Assembly: GCA_009377525.1 (NCBI GenBank)
Contig: WHTW01000002.1
Location: 62,001 to 126,000, forward strand
Direction of reading: 5' to 3'
Source: Rhodospirillales bacterium
Lineage (GTDB): Bacteria > Pseudomonadota > Alphaproteobacteria > Reyranellales > Reyranellaceae
Length of the DNA stretch: 64,000 bases
This document shows positions 42,945 to 52,579 of this stretch, one piece after another; the stretch's first letter is position 1, and every line of letters starts with the position of its first letter. The notes below the pieces were generated by a model, which saw only the letters and a list, made by a program, of their open reading frames with translations, was not told the origin of the DNA and did not search any database. The position numbers and the translations under genes are program-made.

Positions 42945-44264
42945 CTACTTCATCAGATCCGGTGCGATCAGCCGCGGCAGGAAGAGCGCGATGTCGGGCC
43001 AGATGATCGTCGCCGCCAGCACCAGGACCATCGGCACCAGCATGATGATCGTGTCCTTCAGCGCATAGCGCAGCCGCACGCCGGCGACCGCGCAGGAAAT
43101 CATCAGGCAGAGCCCGTAGGGCGGCGTCACCAGCCCGAAGGCCAGCGCCACGATCGAGACGATCGCGAAGTGGACCGAGTTCATGTCGACCGACTTGGCG
43201 AGCGGCTCCAGTACCGTGCCGACGATGATGATGGCCGGGATGGCGTCGAGGAAGCAGCCGACGACCAGGAAGACGAGGGCGATGAAGAAGCCGACGCCGA
43301 TCGGACCCAACCCCCAGGTCGTGACGTTGGCCAGCAGCTCCTGCGGGATGCGGTAGTAGGCCAGCAGCCAGCCGAAGGCGCTTGCCGTGCCGATGCAGAA
43401 CAAGGCGACCGAGGCTAGCCGACCGGTGTCGAGCAGGGCCCGGTAGAGCTCGCGCGGGCCCATCTCGCGATAGACGACGATCGACAGCACGGCCGAATAG
43501 ATCACCGCCGCGCACGCCGATTCGGTGGCGGTGAACCAGCCCAGCAGGATGCCGCCGACGATGATGAACGGTGTCATGAGCGCCGGAATCGACACCCAGA
43601 GGGCGCACAGGAGCTGGCGGAAGCTCGAGCGCGGATAGGTCGGATAGCCGCGGCGCACGGCGTAGATGTGGACGGTGGCCATCTGCGCGCCGGCGATCAG
43701 CAGGCCGGGCACGACGCCCGCGAGATAGAGCGCGCCGATCGACGTCGAGATCAGCCCGCCCCACACGATCATCAGGATCGAGGGCGGGATGACGACGGCA
43801 AGCACGGCCGACACCGCGGTGATGGCGACCGAGAAGGAGAGGTCGTAGCCCTCCCTGGTCTGGGCATCGATGAAGATCTTGCTCTGGCTGGCGGCGTCGG
43901 CCGTCGAGGAGCCGGAGATGCCGGCGAAGAACACCGACAGCACGACATTGATCTGGGCGAGCGAGCCCGGCCAGCTGCCGACCAGTGAGCGTGACAGCTG
44001 GACCAGCCGGTCGGTGATGCCGCCGACGCTCATCAGGTTGGCCGTCAGCAGGAAGAACGGCACCGCCAGCAGGATGAAGGAGTTGTAGGCGTTGAAGGTC
44101 TCCTGCGCGAGCATCATGGTCGACAACCGCGGCTCGATGAAGAACAGCGGTAGGCAGGCCAGCCCGAGCGCGAAGGCCACCGGCACGCGCAGCACCAGCA
44201 GGAAGAAGAAGATTCCGAACAGGATCGCGGCGGCTTCGCTCGAGCTCAGCACCGACCCGCTCAT
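42945..44264 (-). CDS. TRAP transporter large permease (DctM family)
   Basis: Encodes 439 residues from ATG 44264, overlapping the stop of the small permease gene (ATGA). About 12-13 membrane helices; the family signatures FVVGCFLDAIPAIIIVGTVL and IVALAFGLVTPPYGLCLMIS are present. With the small permease it forms the sodium- or proton-coupled carrier of a tripartite transporter fed by the binding protein encoded upstream. Confidence 0.93.
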   Translation of the reverse strand: MSGSVLSSSEAAAILFGIFFFLLVLRVPVAFALGLACLPLFFIEPRLSTMMLAQETFNAYNSFILLAVPFFLLTANLMSVGGITDRLVQLSRSLVGSWPGSLAQINVVLSVFFAGISGSSTADAASQSKIFIDAQTREGYDLSFSVAITAVSAVLAVVIPPSILMIVWGGLISTSIGALYLAGVVPGLLIAGAQMATVHIYAVRRGYPTYPRSSFRQLLCALWVSIPALMTPFIIVGGILLGWFTATESACAAVIYSAVLSIVVYREMGPRELYRALLDTGRLASVALFCIGTASAFGWLLAYYRIPQELLANVTTWGLGPIGVGFFIALVFLVVGCFLDAIPAIIIVGTVLEPLAKSVDMNSVHFAIVSIVALAFGLVTPPYGLCLMISCAVAGVRLRYALKDTIIMLVPMVLVLAATIIWPDIALFLPRLIAPDLMK

Positions 44265-44776
44265 GACCCGGTCATGCCAAAGAGGATGCGGACCTCGTCG
44301 GCGAACTGCTCGCCGAGAAAGACGATCCAGGTGACGCCGGCCACCGGCCAGGCGATATGGATCAGCCACAGCTCGAGATCGGCCAGCTCGGAGGTGCGGT
44401 ACCAGGCGAAGCGGGTGAACTCGATGCCGCCGACAACGAAGACCAGCGCCATCGCCAGGACACCGAGGCGGGCGACGATGCGGACGGCTGCTTCGCCGCG
44501 CCGCGGCAGGGTTGGCCAGACATCGACCTCGAAATGCGCGCTCTCGCGCACGCCCACCATGGCGCCGATCATGATCATCCAGATGAACAGGAAGCGCGCC
44601 ATCTCCTCGGTCCAGATATAGGCCGGGATCAGATTGGTGTAGCGCGACACCATCTGCAGGGTGACCGGGATGACGAGGATCGCCACCGAAAGGGCGAGCA
44701 GAGCCGTCAGGAGACGGGCATAGGCCAGAGTGAAGCGGCGCCACGGGCCAGGCGGCGGAGCGTCTGAAAGCGACAT
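44261..44776 (-). CDS. TRAP transporter small permease (DctQ family)
   Basis: Encodes 171 residues with four membrane helices. PAYIWTEEMARFLFIWMIMI followed by GAMVGVRESAHFEVD is the conserved DctQ core. It precedes the large permease with a 4-base overlap and follows the binding-protein gene, separated by a palindrome. Confidence 0.92.
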   Translation of the reverse strand: MSLSDAPPPGPWRRFTLAYARLLTALLALSVAILVIPVTLQMVSRYTNLIPAYIWTEEMARFLFIWMIMIGAMVGVRESAHFEVDVWPTLPRRGEAAVRIVARLGVLAMALVFVVGGIEFTRFAWYRTSELADLELWLIHIAWPVAGVTWIVFLGEQFADEVRILFGMTGS

Positions 44777-44801
44777 CGGGTACCGTACGAAGAAGGGCGC
44801 G

Positions 44802-44829
44802 GCGCAGCGGACCCGAAGGTCCGCTGCGC
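44802..44829 (+). repeat. perfect 12-bp palindrome inside the TRAP operon
   Basis: GCGCAGCGGACC and GGTCCGCTGCGC enclose CGAA. It is located between the binding-protein and small-permease genes. Such a hairpin could stabilise the upstream mRNA and give more binding protein than permease. Confidence 0.75.
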
Positions 44830-44838
44830 ATGAACGGG

Positions 44839-45831
44839 TCAGTTCAGGGCGACGATCTTGGTGAAGATCGCGTCGGCGCCGATCTCCTTGGCGTAAGCCG
44901 CCATCACCGGATCGACGAGCTTCTTCATCTCGGCGCGGTCCTTGAAGGGGATGCGCTTCAGCTTGCCGGCCTTCTCCAGCGCCACGAGCTTCTGCTCGTC
45001 CTCCGAGCTCTCGATCTGGCGGCCGTAGGCGCCCGCTTCCTTGCCGGCCTTGACGATGGCCTCCTGCAGGTCCTTTGGCAGGCCCTTGAAGGTCTTGCCG
45101 GAGAAGCAGATCGGCCGGATCGTGATGGCGTGCTCGGTCATCGCGAGGTTGGGTGCGACTTCGTAGAACTTCATCGATTCGACGCCGGCCGCCTCGTTCT
45201 CGCCGGCCGAGATGACGTTGTTCTGGATGGCGTTGTAGACCTCGTTGTAGGCGATGACGGTGGGCGACATACCGGCCGCGGCGAAGGTCTTGGACCAGAT
45301 CGGCGCGCCCTGCACACGCACCTTCAGGCCCTTGATCTCGGCCAGCATACTCATCGGCTTGTTGATGAAGATGTTGCGCACGCCGCCGCCGGCATAGCCG
45401 ATCAGCATGACATCGGCCTTCTGGGCGATCTCGTCGGCCACCGGCTTCAGCAGGTCGGCATCAAGCACCTTGTTCCAGTGCGCCAGGTCGCGGAACAGGA
45501 AGGGCGCGTCGATGAAGGGCGCCGCCTTGGAGAAGGTCGACATGTGCGCCGGCGAGACGATGGCGTAGTCGACCGCCTTGCCCTGCGCCATGTACTCGAA
45601 ATACTGCTTCTCGAGGCCCAAGGCCGAGTTCTTGTGCAGTACGAAATTGACGGGCTTGCCGTAGTACTTCTTCACCAGCTCCTCGAAACGCACCAGTGCC
45701 TTGGTGAAAGCATGGTCGTCGTTGAACTGAACCGCCCCGTTCAGGGTGACAGGGGCCTGGGCACCGGCGCGCACGAACGGTGCAGCTACGGCAGAGGCGG
45801 CAGTACCGGCGATCAAAGTTCTGCGTTGCAT
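44839..45831 (-). CDS. TRAP transporter substrate-binding protein (DctP family)
   Basis: Encodes 330 residues from ATG 45831 with an excellent AGGAGGA six bases upstream. The N-terminus MQRRTLIAGTAASAVAAPF looks like a twin-arginine signal. KGLKVRVQGAPIWSKTFAAA contains the arginine that pairs with the ligand carboxylate in DctP proteins, and YNEVYNAIQNNVISAGENEA is the following family motif. The ligand is presumably an organic acid. Confidence 0.92.
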   Translation of the reverse strand: MQRRTLIAGTAASAVAAPFVRAGAQAPVTLNGAVQFNDDHAFTKALVRFEELVKKYYGKPVNFVLHKNSALGLEKQYFEYMAQGKAVDYAIVSPAHMSTFSKAAPFIDAPFLFRDLAHWNKVLDADLLKPVADEIAQKADVMLIGYAGGGVRNIFINKPMSMLAEIKGLKVRVQGAPIWSKTFAAAGMSPTVIAYNEVYNAIQNNVISAGENEAAGVESMKFYEVAPNLAMTEHAITIRPICFSGKTFKGLPKDLQEAIVKAGKEAGAYGRQIESSEDEQKLVALEKAGKLKRIPFKDRAEMKKLVDPVMAAYAKEIGADAIFTKIVALN

Positions 45832-46027
45832 CGATTTCCTCCTGGGGTCCACTCTTGTTGGTGGTGGTGGACCTTTGCGCGGGACTATGCCTGCGAACGC
45901 CCGCTCAGGCCAGAAAGCGCGATTCTTGCTTGGTGACGCGGTATCCGGTCGCGGACGCTCATCATCTGTAGATTGGACACAAAAAAACAGTAATAATGCG
46001 TTACACAGACAAGATACCGAGGCAGCC

Positions 46028-48034
46028 GTGCCGGGACTGTATGCGTCAGGCGCCGCTTTAGGGGCATTGGCTGCCACCGCGCTCCTCGCGACGCTGGTGC
46101 GTGGCGGGGCGCTGGCGCTCGTCTATCCGCTGTGCGCCGTGGCGGCGATCGTGCTGGGCGCCGTCGACCTGCATGTGCTGCTGACGGGAGCAGAGGCGAC
46201 GGCGCAGCTGCCCATTGGCCTGCCGACTGTCGGTCTTCACCTGCGGCTGGACGCGCTGTCGGCATTCTTTGGCATCGTGATCAATGGTGGCGTGCTGGCG
46301 GCCAGCGTCTACGGCATGGGCTTCGACCGGGCCAAGGAGTTGACGCCGCGCGTCGAACCGCTGTTCCCGCTGTTCGCCGCAGCGATGAACCTCGTGCTGA
46401 TCGCCGACGACGCCTACGCCTTCCTGTTCTCCTGGGAGCTGATGTCGCTGGCGTCTTGGGCCTTGGTGGTCGCCCGCCACACCGACCCGGAAAGCCGGCG
46501 CGCCGCCCATGTCTACCTCGTCATGGCGGCGATCGGCACGATGGCGTTGCTGTTCGCCTTCGGCGGGCTGGCCGGGCCGGCCGGCGGCTACGCCTTCGAT
46601 ACCATCCGCGCCCATCCACCCGGGCCGGCGGTCGCGGCCCTGGTGCTGGCCGCCGCGCTCGTTGGCTGCGGCTCGAAGGGCGGCCTGGTCCCGTTGCATG
46701 CCTGGCTGCCGCTCGCCCATCCGGCGGCGCCGAGCCACGTCTCGGCATTGATGAGCGGCGTCATGACCAAGGTCGCGATCTACGGCTTCGTGCGCATCGC
46801 CTTCGACCTGCTGGGGCCGCCGGCCTGGTGGTGGGCTCTGCCGCCCATCATCCTGGGTGCGCTGACGGCCGTGCTGGGCCTGCTCTATGCCGTGCTCGAC
46901 CGCGATCTCAAGCGCGTGCTCGCCTATTCGACGATCGAGAATGTCGGCGTGATCTTCGTGGCGCTGGGCCTTGCGCTCGCCTTCCGCGCCAACGGCCAGC
47001 ATGAAGCGGCAGCGGTCGCGATGGCCGCCGCCCTCCTGCACGTGCTCAATCATTCCTGGTTCAAGTCGCTGCTCTTCCTGGGCGCGGGCGCCGTGCTGCA
47101 CGCCACGGGGCGGCGCGATCTCGACGGGCTGGGCGGCCTCATCCATCGCATGCCGCGCACCGCCGTCTTCTTCCTGGTGGGCGCGCTCGCTGCCTCGGCC
47201 TTGCCGCCGCTCAACGGCTTCGTGTCGGAGTGGCTGCTGTTCCAGGCGGTCATCGCCGCGCCTGCCCTGCCACAGGCGGCGCTGCACTTCGCATCGCCGG
47301 CGATCGGCGCGATGCTGGCGCTGGCCGCCGCTCTTGCCGCCGCCTGTTTCGTGCGCGTCTACGGCACGGCGTTCCTTGGCCGCCCGCGCAGCGTCGAGGC
47401 CAACCAGGCGCACGACGTGCCGCTGGTCCAGCAGATCGCGATGGGTGGGCTCGCCTTGCTGTGCATCCTGGGTGGGTTGCTGGGCAGCCTGCTGGCAATG
47501 GCGCTGGCGCCGATCCTGGTCGACCTCGTGGGGGCCGCGCTGCCGCCGGCCGGCAGCGGCCCCACGGTGTTCGCCCTCATCGCCTTCGATCCGGCGCGCA
47601 GCGTCTACGACGCCCCGGTCATCGCGTTCTTCGTCGCCATCGCCTCGCTCACGACCGTGCTCGTAGTCCATCGCCTGTCGGCGCGGCGCACGCGACGCGG
47701 CCCGGCGTGGGATTGCGGCTTCCCCGATCCGTCTCCCGCCACGCAGTATACGGCCTCGAGCTTCGCCCAGCCGCTGCGTCGCGTGTATGGCACCGCGGCC
47801 TTTGCGGCGCGCGAGACGGTCGTCATGCCGCCGCCGGGCGATACCCGCCCCGCGCGATTCTCGGTCGTGCTGGTCGACCATGTGTGGCAAGCGCTTTACG
47901 CGGCTCCCGGCCGGGCCGTCCTTGGCCTGTCCGAGCGCCTGAATACGCTGCAATTCCTCTCCATCCGGCGCTACCTGGTCCTGATGTTCGCCGCCCTCGT
48001 CATCCTGCTGGCGATCGCCGCGGTGACGACATGA
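46028..48034 (+). CDS. hydrogenase-4 subunit B-like (HyfB/NuoL-type) membrane protein
   Basis: Encodes 668 residues from GTG 46028, close to E. coli HyfB (672), which supports this start over longer in-frame ones. It is a Mrp/NuoL-type antiporter-like subunit with about 15 helices. GSKGGLVPLHAWLPLAHPAAPSH holds the conserved lysine and histidine of the proton channel and LLYAVLDRDLKRVLAYSTIE the second lysine. First gene of six overlapping genes. The 196 bases before it, shared with the divergent TRAP operon, are AT-richer near the start. Confidence 0.88.
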   Translation: MPGLYASGAALGALAATALLATLVRGGALALVYPLCAVAAIVLGAVDLHVLLTGAEATAQLPIGLPTVGLHLRLDALSAFFGIVINGGVLAASVYGMGFDRAKELTPRVEPLFPLFAAAMNLVLIADDAYAFLFSWELMSLASWALVVARHTDPESRRAAHVYLVMAAIGTMALLFAFGGLAGPAGGYAFDTIRAHPPGPAVAALVLAAALVGCGSKGGLVPLHAWLPLAHPAAPSHVSALMSGVMTKVAIYGFVRIAFDLLGPPAWWWALPPIILGALTAVLGLLYAVLDRDLKRVLAYSTIENVGVIFVALGLALAFRANGQHEAAAVAMAAALLHVLNHSWFKSLLFLGAGAVLHATGRRDLDGLGGLIHRMPRTAVFFLVGALAASALPPLNGFVSEWLLFQAVIAAPALPQAALHFASPAIGAMLALAAALAAACFVRVYGTAFLGRPRSVEANQAHDVPLVQQIAMGGLALLCILGGLLGSLLAMALAPILVDLVGAALPPAGSGPTVFALIAFDPARSVYDAPVIAFFVAIASLTTVLVVHRLSARRTRRGPAWDCGFPDPSPATQYTASSFAQPLRRVYGTAAFAARETVVMPPPGDTRPARFSVVLVDHVWQALYAAPGRAVLGLSERLNTLQFLSIRRYLVLMFAALVILLAIAAVTT

Positions 48035-48999
48035 CCGGCGACCTCGTCGTGCAGTTCCTGGCGCAGGGCGCCCAGATGACCTTCGTGCTGCTGATCGCGC
48101 CGCTCGCCGTCGGCATCGTGCGCCGGGTCAAGGCGCGGCTGATGCGCCGGCAAGGTCCGCCGCTGCTGCAGGCCTATTTCGATCTGGCCAAGCTGCTGCG
48201 CAAGGAGTCGGTGATCGCCGAGACCGCCTCCTGGCTGTTCCGCAGCGCGCCCTACCTGATCTTTGCGCTGACCTGGGTGGCGGCCGCCCTGGTGCCGAGC
48301 TTCGCCTCGGGGCTGATGTTCAACTGGGCGGCCGATGTCGTGGCGCTGGTGGCGCTGCTGGGTGCGGCCCGCGCCCTGCTGGCGCTGGCCGGCATGGATG
48401 TCGGCACCAGCTTCGGCGGCATCGGCTCGTCGCGCGAGATGATGATCGCCACGCTGGCCGAGCCTGCCATGATGCTGATCGTGCTGACGCTTGCGATCGC
48501 CGCCGGCACGACGCGGCTGGCCGGCGTGGCCGACTTCTTCATCGCCGAGCCGTTCGCGGTGCGGGTGTCGCTGGCGCTGTCGCTGATCGCGCTGATCATC
48601 GTGGCGCTAGCCGAGAATGCCCGCATTCCGGTCGACAATCCGGCGACGCATCTCGAGCTCACCATGGTCCACGAGGCCATGGTGCTGGAGTATTCCGGCC
48701 GCCACCTGGCGCTGATCGAGGCGGCGAGCCATCTCAAGCTGGTTCTCTACATTTCCCTGCTGATCTGCCTGTTCGCACCGTTCGGCATGGCGCCGGCGAA
48801 CGCGGGCGTGGCCGGCTGGGCGATCGGGCTTGCGGCCTGGTCGGTCAAGCTCCTGATCGGCGCCGCCCTGCTCGGCGTCTGGGAGATCAGCATCGCCAAG
48901 ATGCGCGTCTTTCGCCTTCCGGATTTCGTCGGCATCGCCTTCGTGTTCGGCTTCCTCGCCATCCTGCTGGCGTTCCTGACGCGCGGGGTCTTGGCGTGA
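48031..48999 (+). CDS. hydrogenase-4 subunit C-like (HyfC/NuoH-type) membrane protein
   Basis: Encodes 322 residues from ATG 48031, overlapping the previous stop by 4 bases. About eight helices; PPLLQAYFDLAKLLRKESV and NARIPVDNPATHLELTMVHE are the conserved cytoplasmic loops of NuoH/HyfC that contact the peripheral arm. It joins the membrane antiporter subunits to the hydrogenase-like head. Confidence 0.92.
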   Translation: MTGDLVVQFLAQGAQMTFVLLIAPLAVGIVRRVKARLMRRQGPPLLQAYFDLAKLLRKESVIAETASWLFRSAPYLIFALTWVAAALVPSFASGLMFNWAADVVALVALLGAARALLALAGMDVGTSFGGIGSSREMMIATLAEPAMMLIVLTLAIAAGTTRLAGVADFFIAEPFAVRVSLALSLIALIIVALAENARIPVDNPATHLELTMVHEAMVLEYSGRHLALIEAASHLKLVLYISLLICLFAPFGMAPANAGVAGWAIGLAAWSVKLLIGAALLGVWEISIAKMRVFRLPDFVGIAFVFGFLAILLAFLTRGVLA

Positions 49000-49655
49000 A
49001 TCAGGCCTACGAGATCTCCCATCTGCTGGCTGGAGCAATGCTGGTCACGAGCTTCGCGCTGCTCTACCAGGAGCGCATCGCCGCCGTGCTCAACGCCTTC
49101 GCGGCGCAATCGATCACTCTGGCGCTCGCCGTGGCCTGGGCCGCCTGGTCGGACCATCGGCCAGACCTCTTCATCACCGCGCTGATCGCGCTCACGCTCA
49201 AGGGCATCATCATTCCTCTGGCGTTGCGCCGCACGGTGGAGAGGCTCGGCATCCATCGCGAGGTCGAGAAGGTCGTGGGGGTGGGAGTCGCCCTGTTGGT
49301 CGGTCTGGCGCTCACCGGGCTTGCCCAGGCGCTGGTCGTCAAGGTGGCGTCGGGGACGCCCAGCCACGCCCGCGAGGCGCTGGCGCTGGCGCTCGCCATC
49401 GTCCTGCTGGGCTTCCTGATGATGATCGTGAGGCGCAACGCGGTGACCCAGATCGTCGGCTTCATGTCGATGGAGAACGGGCTCATCCTCGCCGCCACCG
49501 GCGCGCGCGGCATGCCGCTCGTGGTCGAGGTCAGCGTCGCCTTCTCGGTGCTGATCGCGCTGTTCGTGTTCGCGGTCTTCGTGTTCCGCATCCGCGAGCG
49601 TTTCGACACCATCGACATCGAGGCGCTCGACCGCATGCGCGGGGACCGCCGATGA
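48996..49655 (+). CDS. hydrogenase-4 subunit E-like (HyfE) membrane protein
   Basis: Encodes 219 residues from GTG 48996, overlapping the HyfC-like stop. About six helices; the C-terminal half RNAVTQIVGFMSMENGLIL resembles NuoK/MrpC, as in HyfE. It is found only in hydrogenase-4-type and related complexes, so it is diagnostic for the type of this cluster. Confidence 0.88.
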   Translation: MNQAYEISHLLAGAMLVTSFALLYQERIAAVLNAFAAQSITLALAVAWAAWSDHRPDLFITALIALTLKGIIIPLALRRTVERLGIHREVEKVVGVGVALLVGLALTGLAQALVVKVASGTPSHAREALALALAIVLLGFLMMIVRRNAVTQIVGFMSMENGLILAATGARGMPLVVEVSVAFSVLIALFVFAVFVFRIRERFDTIDIEALDRMRGDRR

Positions 49656-51088
49656 TCCACGCCTACCAGCTCGTGGTCCTGGTGCCCTATGCGGCGGCGC
49701 TGATCCTGGTGGCGTTCCCGGGATACCGCGTCGGCGCCATCGGCAATGTGCTGGCCTCCGCCGTGACTTTCGGCGCCGGTCTCTGGCTGATGGTGGGCGA
49801 CGGCCAGGTCGGCGAGTATGTCATCGTCGACGAGTTCAATATCGTCTTCATCGCCATCAATACCCTGGTTGGCTTCACGACCGCGCTGTTCAGCGCCTCC
49901 TACATCGGCCATGAGATCGAGACCGGCCGGCTGTCGCCCCTCTATGTGCGATTCTACCACGCCATGTTCCAGGCGATGATGGGCTCGATGAATGTCGCCC
50001 TCGTCGCCAACAACATCGGCGTGATGTGGGTCGGGCTGGAGCTGGCGACGCTGATCACCGTAGTGATGGTCGGGCTCTACCGCACGCCGCAGGCGATCGA
50101 GGCGGCGTGGAAGTACTTCATCCTGGCCAGCGTCGGCATCTCGCTCGCCTTCTTCGGCACCATTTTGATCTACCTCGCCGGCCAGCCGGCGCTGGGTGAG
50201 GGCGCGCCGGCGATGACCTGGAGCCTGTTGCAGGCGGCGGCCGCGCAGATGGATCCGGGAATCCTGGACCTTGCTTTCATCTTCCTGCTGATCGGCTACG
50301 GCACCAAGGTCGGTCTGGCGCCGCTGCATGCCTGGCTGCCGGATGCCCATGCCGAGGGCCCGACGCCGATCTCGGCGGTGCTGTCGGGCCTGCTGCTGAA
50401 CGTGGCGCTCTATGCGCTGCTGCGCTTCAAGATGCTGGTGGCCGGCCAGCCGCAGGCGCTCGATCCGGGGCCGATCATGATCGTGATGGGCCTGGTGTCG
50501 CTGATCTTCGCGGCCTTCATGCTGTACCAGCGGCGCGACATCAAACGCTTCTTCGCCTACTCCTCGATCGAGCATATGGGCCTGATCGTGTTCGCCTTCG
50601 GCATGGGCGGGCCGCTCGCCAACTTCGCCGGCCTGCTGCACATGGCCATGCACAGCCTGACCAAGTCGGGCATCTTCTTCGCCGTCGGCCACATCGCCCA
50701 GGCCAAGGGCACCCAGCGCTTCGCCGAGATCACGGGCCTCAGCGTCACCCATCCGAGGCTCGCCGTCGCCTTCGCCCTGGCCGTCCTGGCAATCGCCGGC
50801 CTGCCGCCGTTCGGGGTGTTCACCAGCGAGTTCCTGATCCTGACCACGACCTTCGCCCGCGAGCCGTGGCTCGCCCTGTTGCCGGCGTTCGGCTTGCTGG
50901 TCGGCTTCGGCGCCCTGCTGATGCGCCTGCAGGGCACGATCTTCGGCGAGCCGGTCGGGCCGGCGCATCGTGTCGACGCCTCCTCGGTGCCGATGGTCCT
51001 GCATCTGCTGCTGGTGTTCGCAGCGGGCATCTTCCTGCCGCCCGCCCTGGTCGCCTGGTTCCAGCGCGCGGCGGAGCTGCTGGGATGA
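49652..51088 (+). CDS. hydrogenase-4 subunit F-like (HyfF/NuoN-type) membrane protein
   Basis: Encodes 478 residues from ATG 49652, 4-base overlap with the previous gene. A second antiporter-like subunit: GLELATLITVVMVGLYRTP, GYGTKVGLAPLHAWLPDAHA (channel lysine) and RRDIKRFFAYSSIEHMGLI are present. With the HyfB-like subunit the complex would have two ion-translocating antiporter modules. Confidence 0.92.
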   Translation: MIHAYQLVVLVPYAAALILVAFPGYRVGAIGNVLASAVTFGAGLWLMVGDGQVGEYVIVDEFNIVFIAINTLVGFTTALFSASYIGHEIETGRLSPLYVRFYHAMFQAMMGSMNVALVANNIGVMWVGLELATLITVVMVGLYRTPQAIEAAWKYFILASVGISLAFFGTILIYLAGQPALGEGAPAMTWSLLQAAAAQMDPGILDLAFIFLLIGYGTKVGLAPLHAWLPDAHAEGPTPISAVLSGLLLNVALYALLRFKMLVAGQPQALDPGPIMIVMGLVSLIFAAFMLYQRRDIKRFFAYSSIEHMGLIVFAFGMGGPLANFAGLLHMAMHSLTKSGIFFAVGHIAQAKGTQRFAEITGLSVTHPRLAVAFALAVLAIAGLPPFGVFTSEFLILTTTFAREPWLALLPAFGLLVGFGALLMRLQGTIFGEPVGPAHRVDASSVPMVLHLLLVFAAGIFLPPALVAWFQRAAELLG

Positions 51089-52569
51089 GCAGCGCGCTCG
51101 CCCTCGCCAATCTCGTCGCCGGCCACGCCGCCGGGCCGGACGGCCATGTGCGCCTTGCCGTCGATGCCGACACCTGGACGGCGCTGGCCCAAGGCTGCGC
51201 CGCGGGCAGGCACGATCTCGTCTCGTTATGGGCCGACGGCGGCGTCATGCACATGGCGCTCAGCGACCCCGAGCGGGGCCTGCGCGCCATCGTCTCGCTC
51301 AAGACCGATGCCGGCCGCTATCCGTCGGTCGCGGCGTGTCACCCGCCGGCGTTGCGACTGGAGCGCGCCATGCGCGACCTCTACGGCGTGCAGCCGGTCG
51401 GCCTGCCCGATCCCCGGCCGTGGCTCGATCATGGACGCTGGCCCGGCCGGCAGAGCGAGGCGCGCTACGAATTCCTGCCGACCGAGGGTGAGGGGCTGCA
51501 CCAGATCGCCGTGGGGCCGGTCCATGCCGGCATCATCGAGCCGGGTCATTTCCGCTTCACCGCCAATGGCGAGACCGTGGTGCGGCTTGAGCAGAGGCTG
51601 GGCTACGTGCACAAGGGCGTCGAGGGCCTGATGGCGGGAGCCGAGGTCGAGCAGGCCGCGCGCATCGTCGGGCGCATCTCGGGCGACAGCACGGTGGCCT
51701 ATGCCTGGGCCTATGCCGGCGCGGTCGAGGCGGCGACGGGCTGGACGCCACCGCCACGTGCCGTGCTGCTGCGCGGCATCATGGCCGAGCTGGAGCGGCT
51801 GTCGCAACACATCAACGATGTCGGCGCGATCTGCAACGACGCCAGCGTTATCACGATGAATGCCCACTGCGCCTTGCAGCGCGAGGATCTGTTGACGGTG
51901 GCCGACGCCTGCTTCGGCCACCGCCTGATGATGGATCGCATCGTGCCGGGCGGCGTGTCCGCCGACCTGACGCCCGAAGGCATCGGCCGGATCCGCAATC
52001 TCCTGGTGCGGTTCGAGGAGACGCGCGCCGAGATCCAGCGGGTCTACGATTCGATGCCGTCGCTGCAGGATCGCACCGTCACCACCGGCATCGTGTCGCC
52101 CGAGCTCGTCCGCCAATACGCGGCCGGCGGCTTCGTCGGCCGGGCCTCCGGCCGTGCCGTCGACGTGCGCAAGAACTTCGCCTATGCGCCCTACGACCGG
52201 GTGGATTTCCAGCTCAAGACGCGGACCGCCGGCGACGTCGACGCGCGTCTGCTGGTGCGCATGGACGAGATCACCGAGAGCCTCGGAATCCTTTCCCAGC
52301 TCCTGGGCCGCCTGGCGCCGGGCGAGATCCGGGCCGACCGTCCAGCCCTCGCCGCGGGCGAGGGCGCGGCACTGGTCGAGGCCTTCCGCGGCGAGGTCTT
52401 CGTGAGCGTGCGCCTGGGCGCCGACGGCCGGCTCGCCCGCGTCCATGCGCGCGACGCGAGCTGGTTCCAGTGGCCGCTCCTGGAAGCCGCCATCGAAGGC
52501 AACATCGTTGCGGACTTTCCGCTCTGCAACAAGTCGTTCAACTGCTCCTACTCGGGTCACGACCTGTGA
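51085..52569 (+). CDS. hydrogenase-4 large-subunit-like protein (HyfG/NuoCD fusion) lacking Ni-Fe cysteines
   Basis: Encodes 494 residues. Residues 1-140 are NuoC-like (RLERAMRDLYGVQPVGLPDP); 140-494 are NuoD/hydrogenase-large-subunit-like (AVGPVHAGIIEPGHFRF...GYVHKGVEGLM). Where group 4 [NiFe] hydrogenases have the first ligand motif CGIC, this protein reads RISGDSTVAYAW (197-208) with no cysteine. At the C-terminus, DPCxxC is replaced by DFPLCNKSFNCSYSGHDL (477-494), with cysteines five residues apart. It therefore should not bind a Ni-Fe centre. It fits the 'energy-converting hydrogenase-related' (Ehr) type. Confidence 0.9.
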   Translation: MSSALALANLVAGHAAGPDGHVRLAVDADTWTALAQGCAAGRHDLVSLWADGGVMHMALSDPERGLRAIVSLKTDAGRYPSVAACHPPALRLERAMRDLYGVQPVGLPDPRPWLDHGRWPGRQSEARYEFLPTEGEGLHQIAVGPVHAGIIEPGHFRFTANGETVVRLEQRLGYVHKGVEGLMAGAEVEQAARIVGRISGDSTVAYAWAYAGAVEAATGWTPPPRAVLLRGIMAELERLSQHINDVGAICNDASVITMNAHCALQREDLLTVADACFGHRLMMDRIVPGGVSADLTPEGIGRIRNLLVRFEETRAEIQRVYDSMPSLQDRTVTTGIVSPELVRQYAAGGFVGRASGRAVDVRKNFAYAPYDRVDFQLKTRTAGDVDARLLVRMDEITESLGILSQLLGRLAPGEIRADRPALAAGEGAALVEAFRGEVFVSVRLGADGRLARVHARDASWFQWPLLEAAIEGNIVADFPLCNKSFNCSYSGHDL

Positions 52570-52579
52570 GAGCGCGGCG

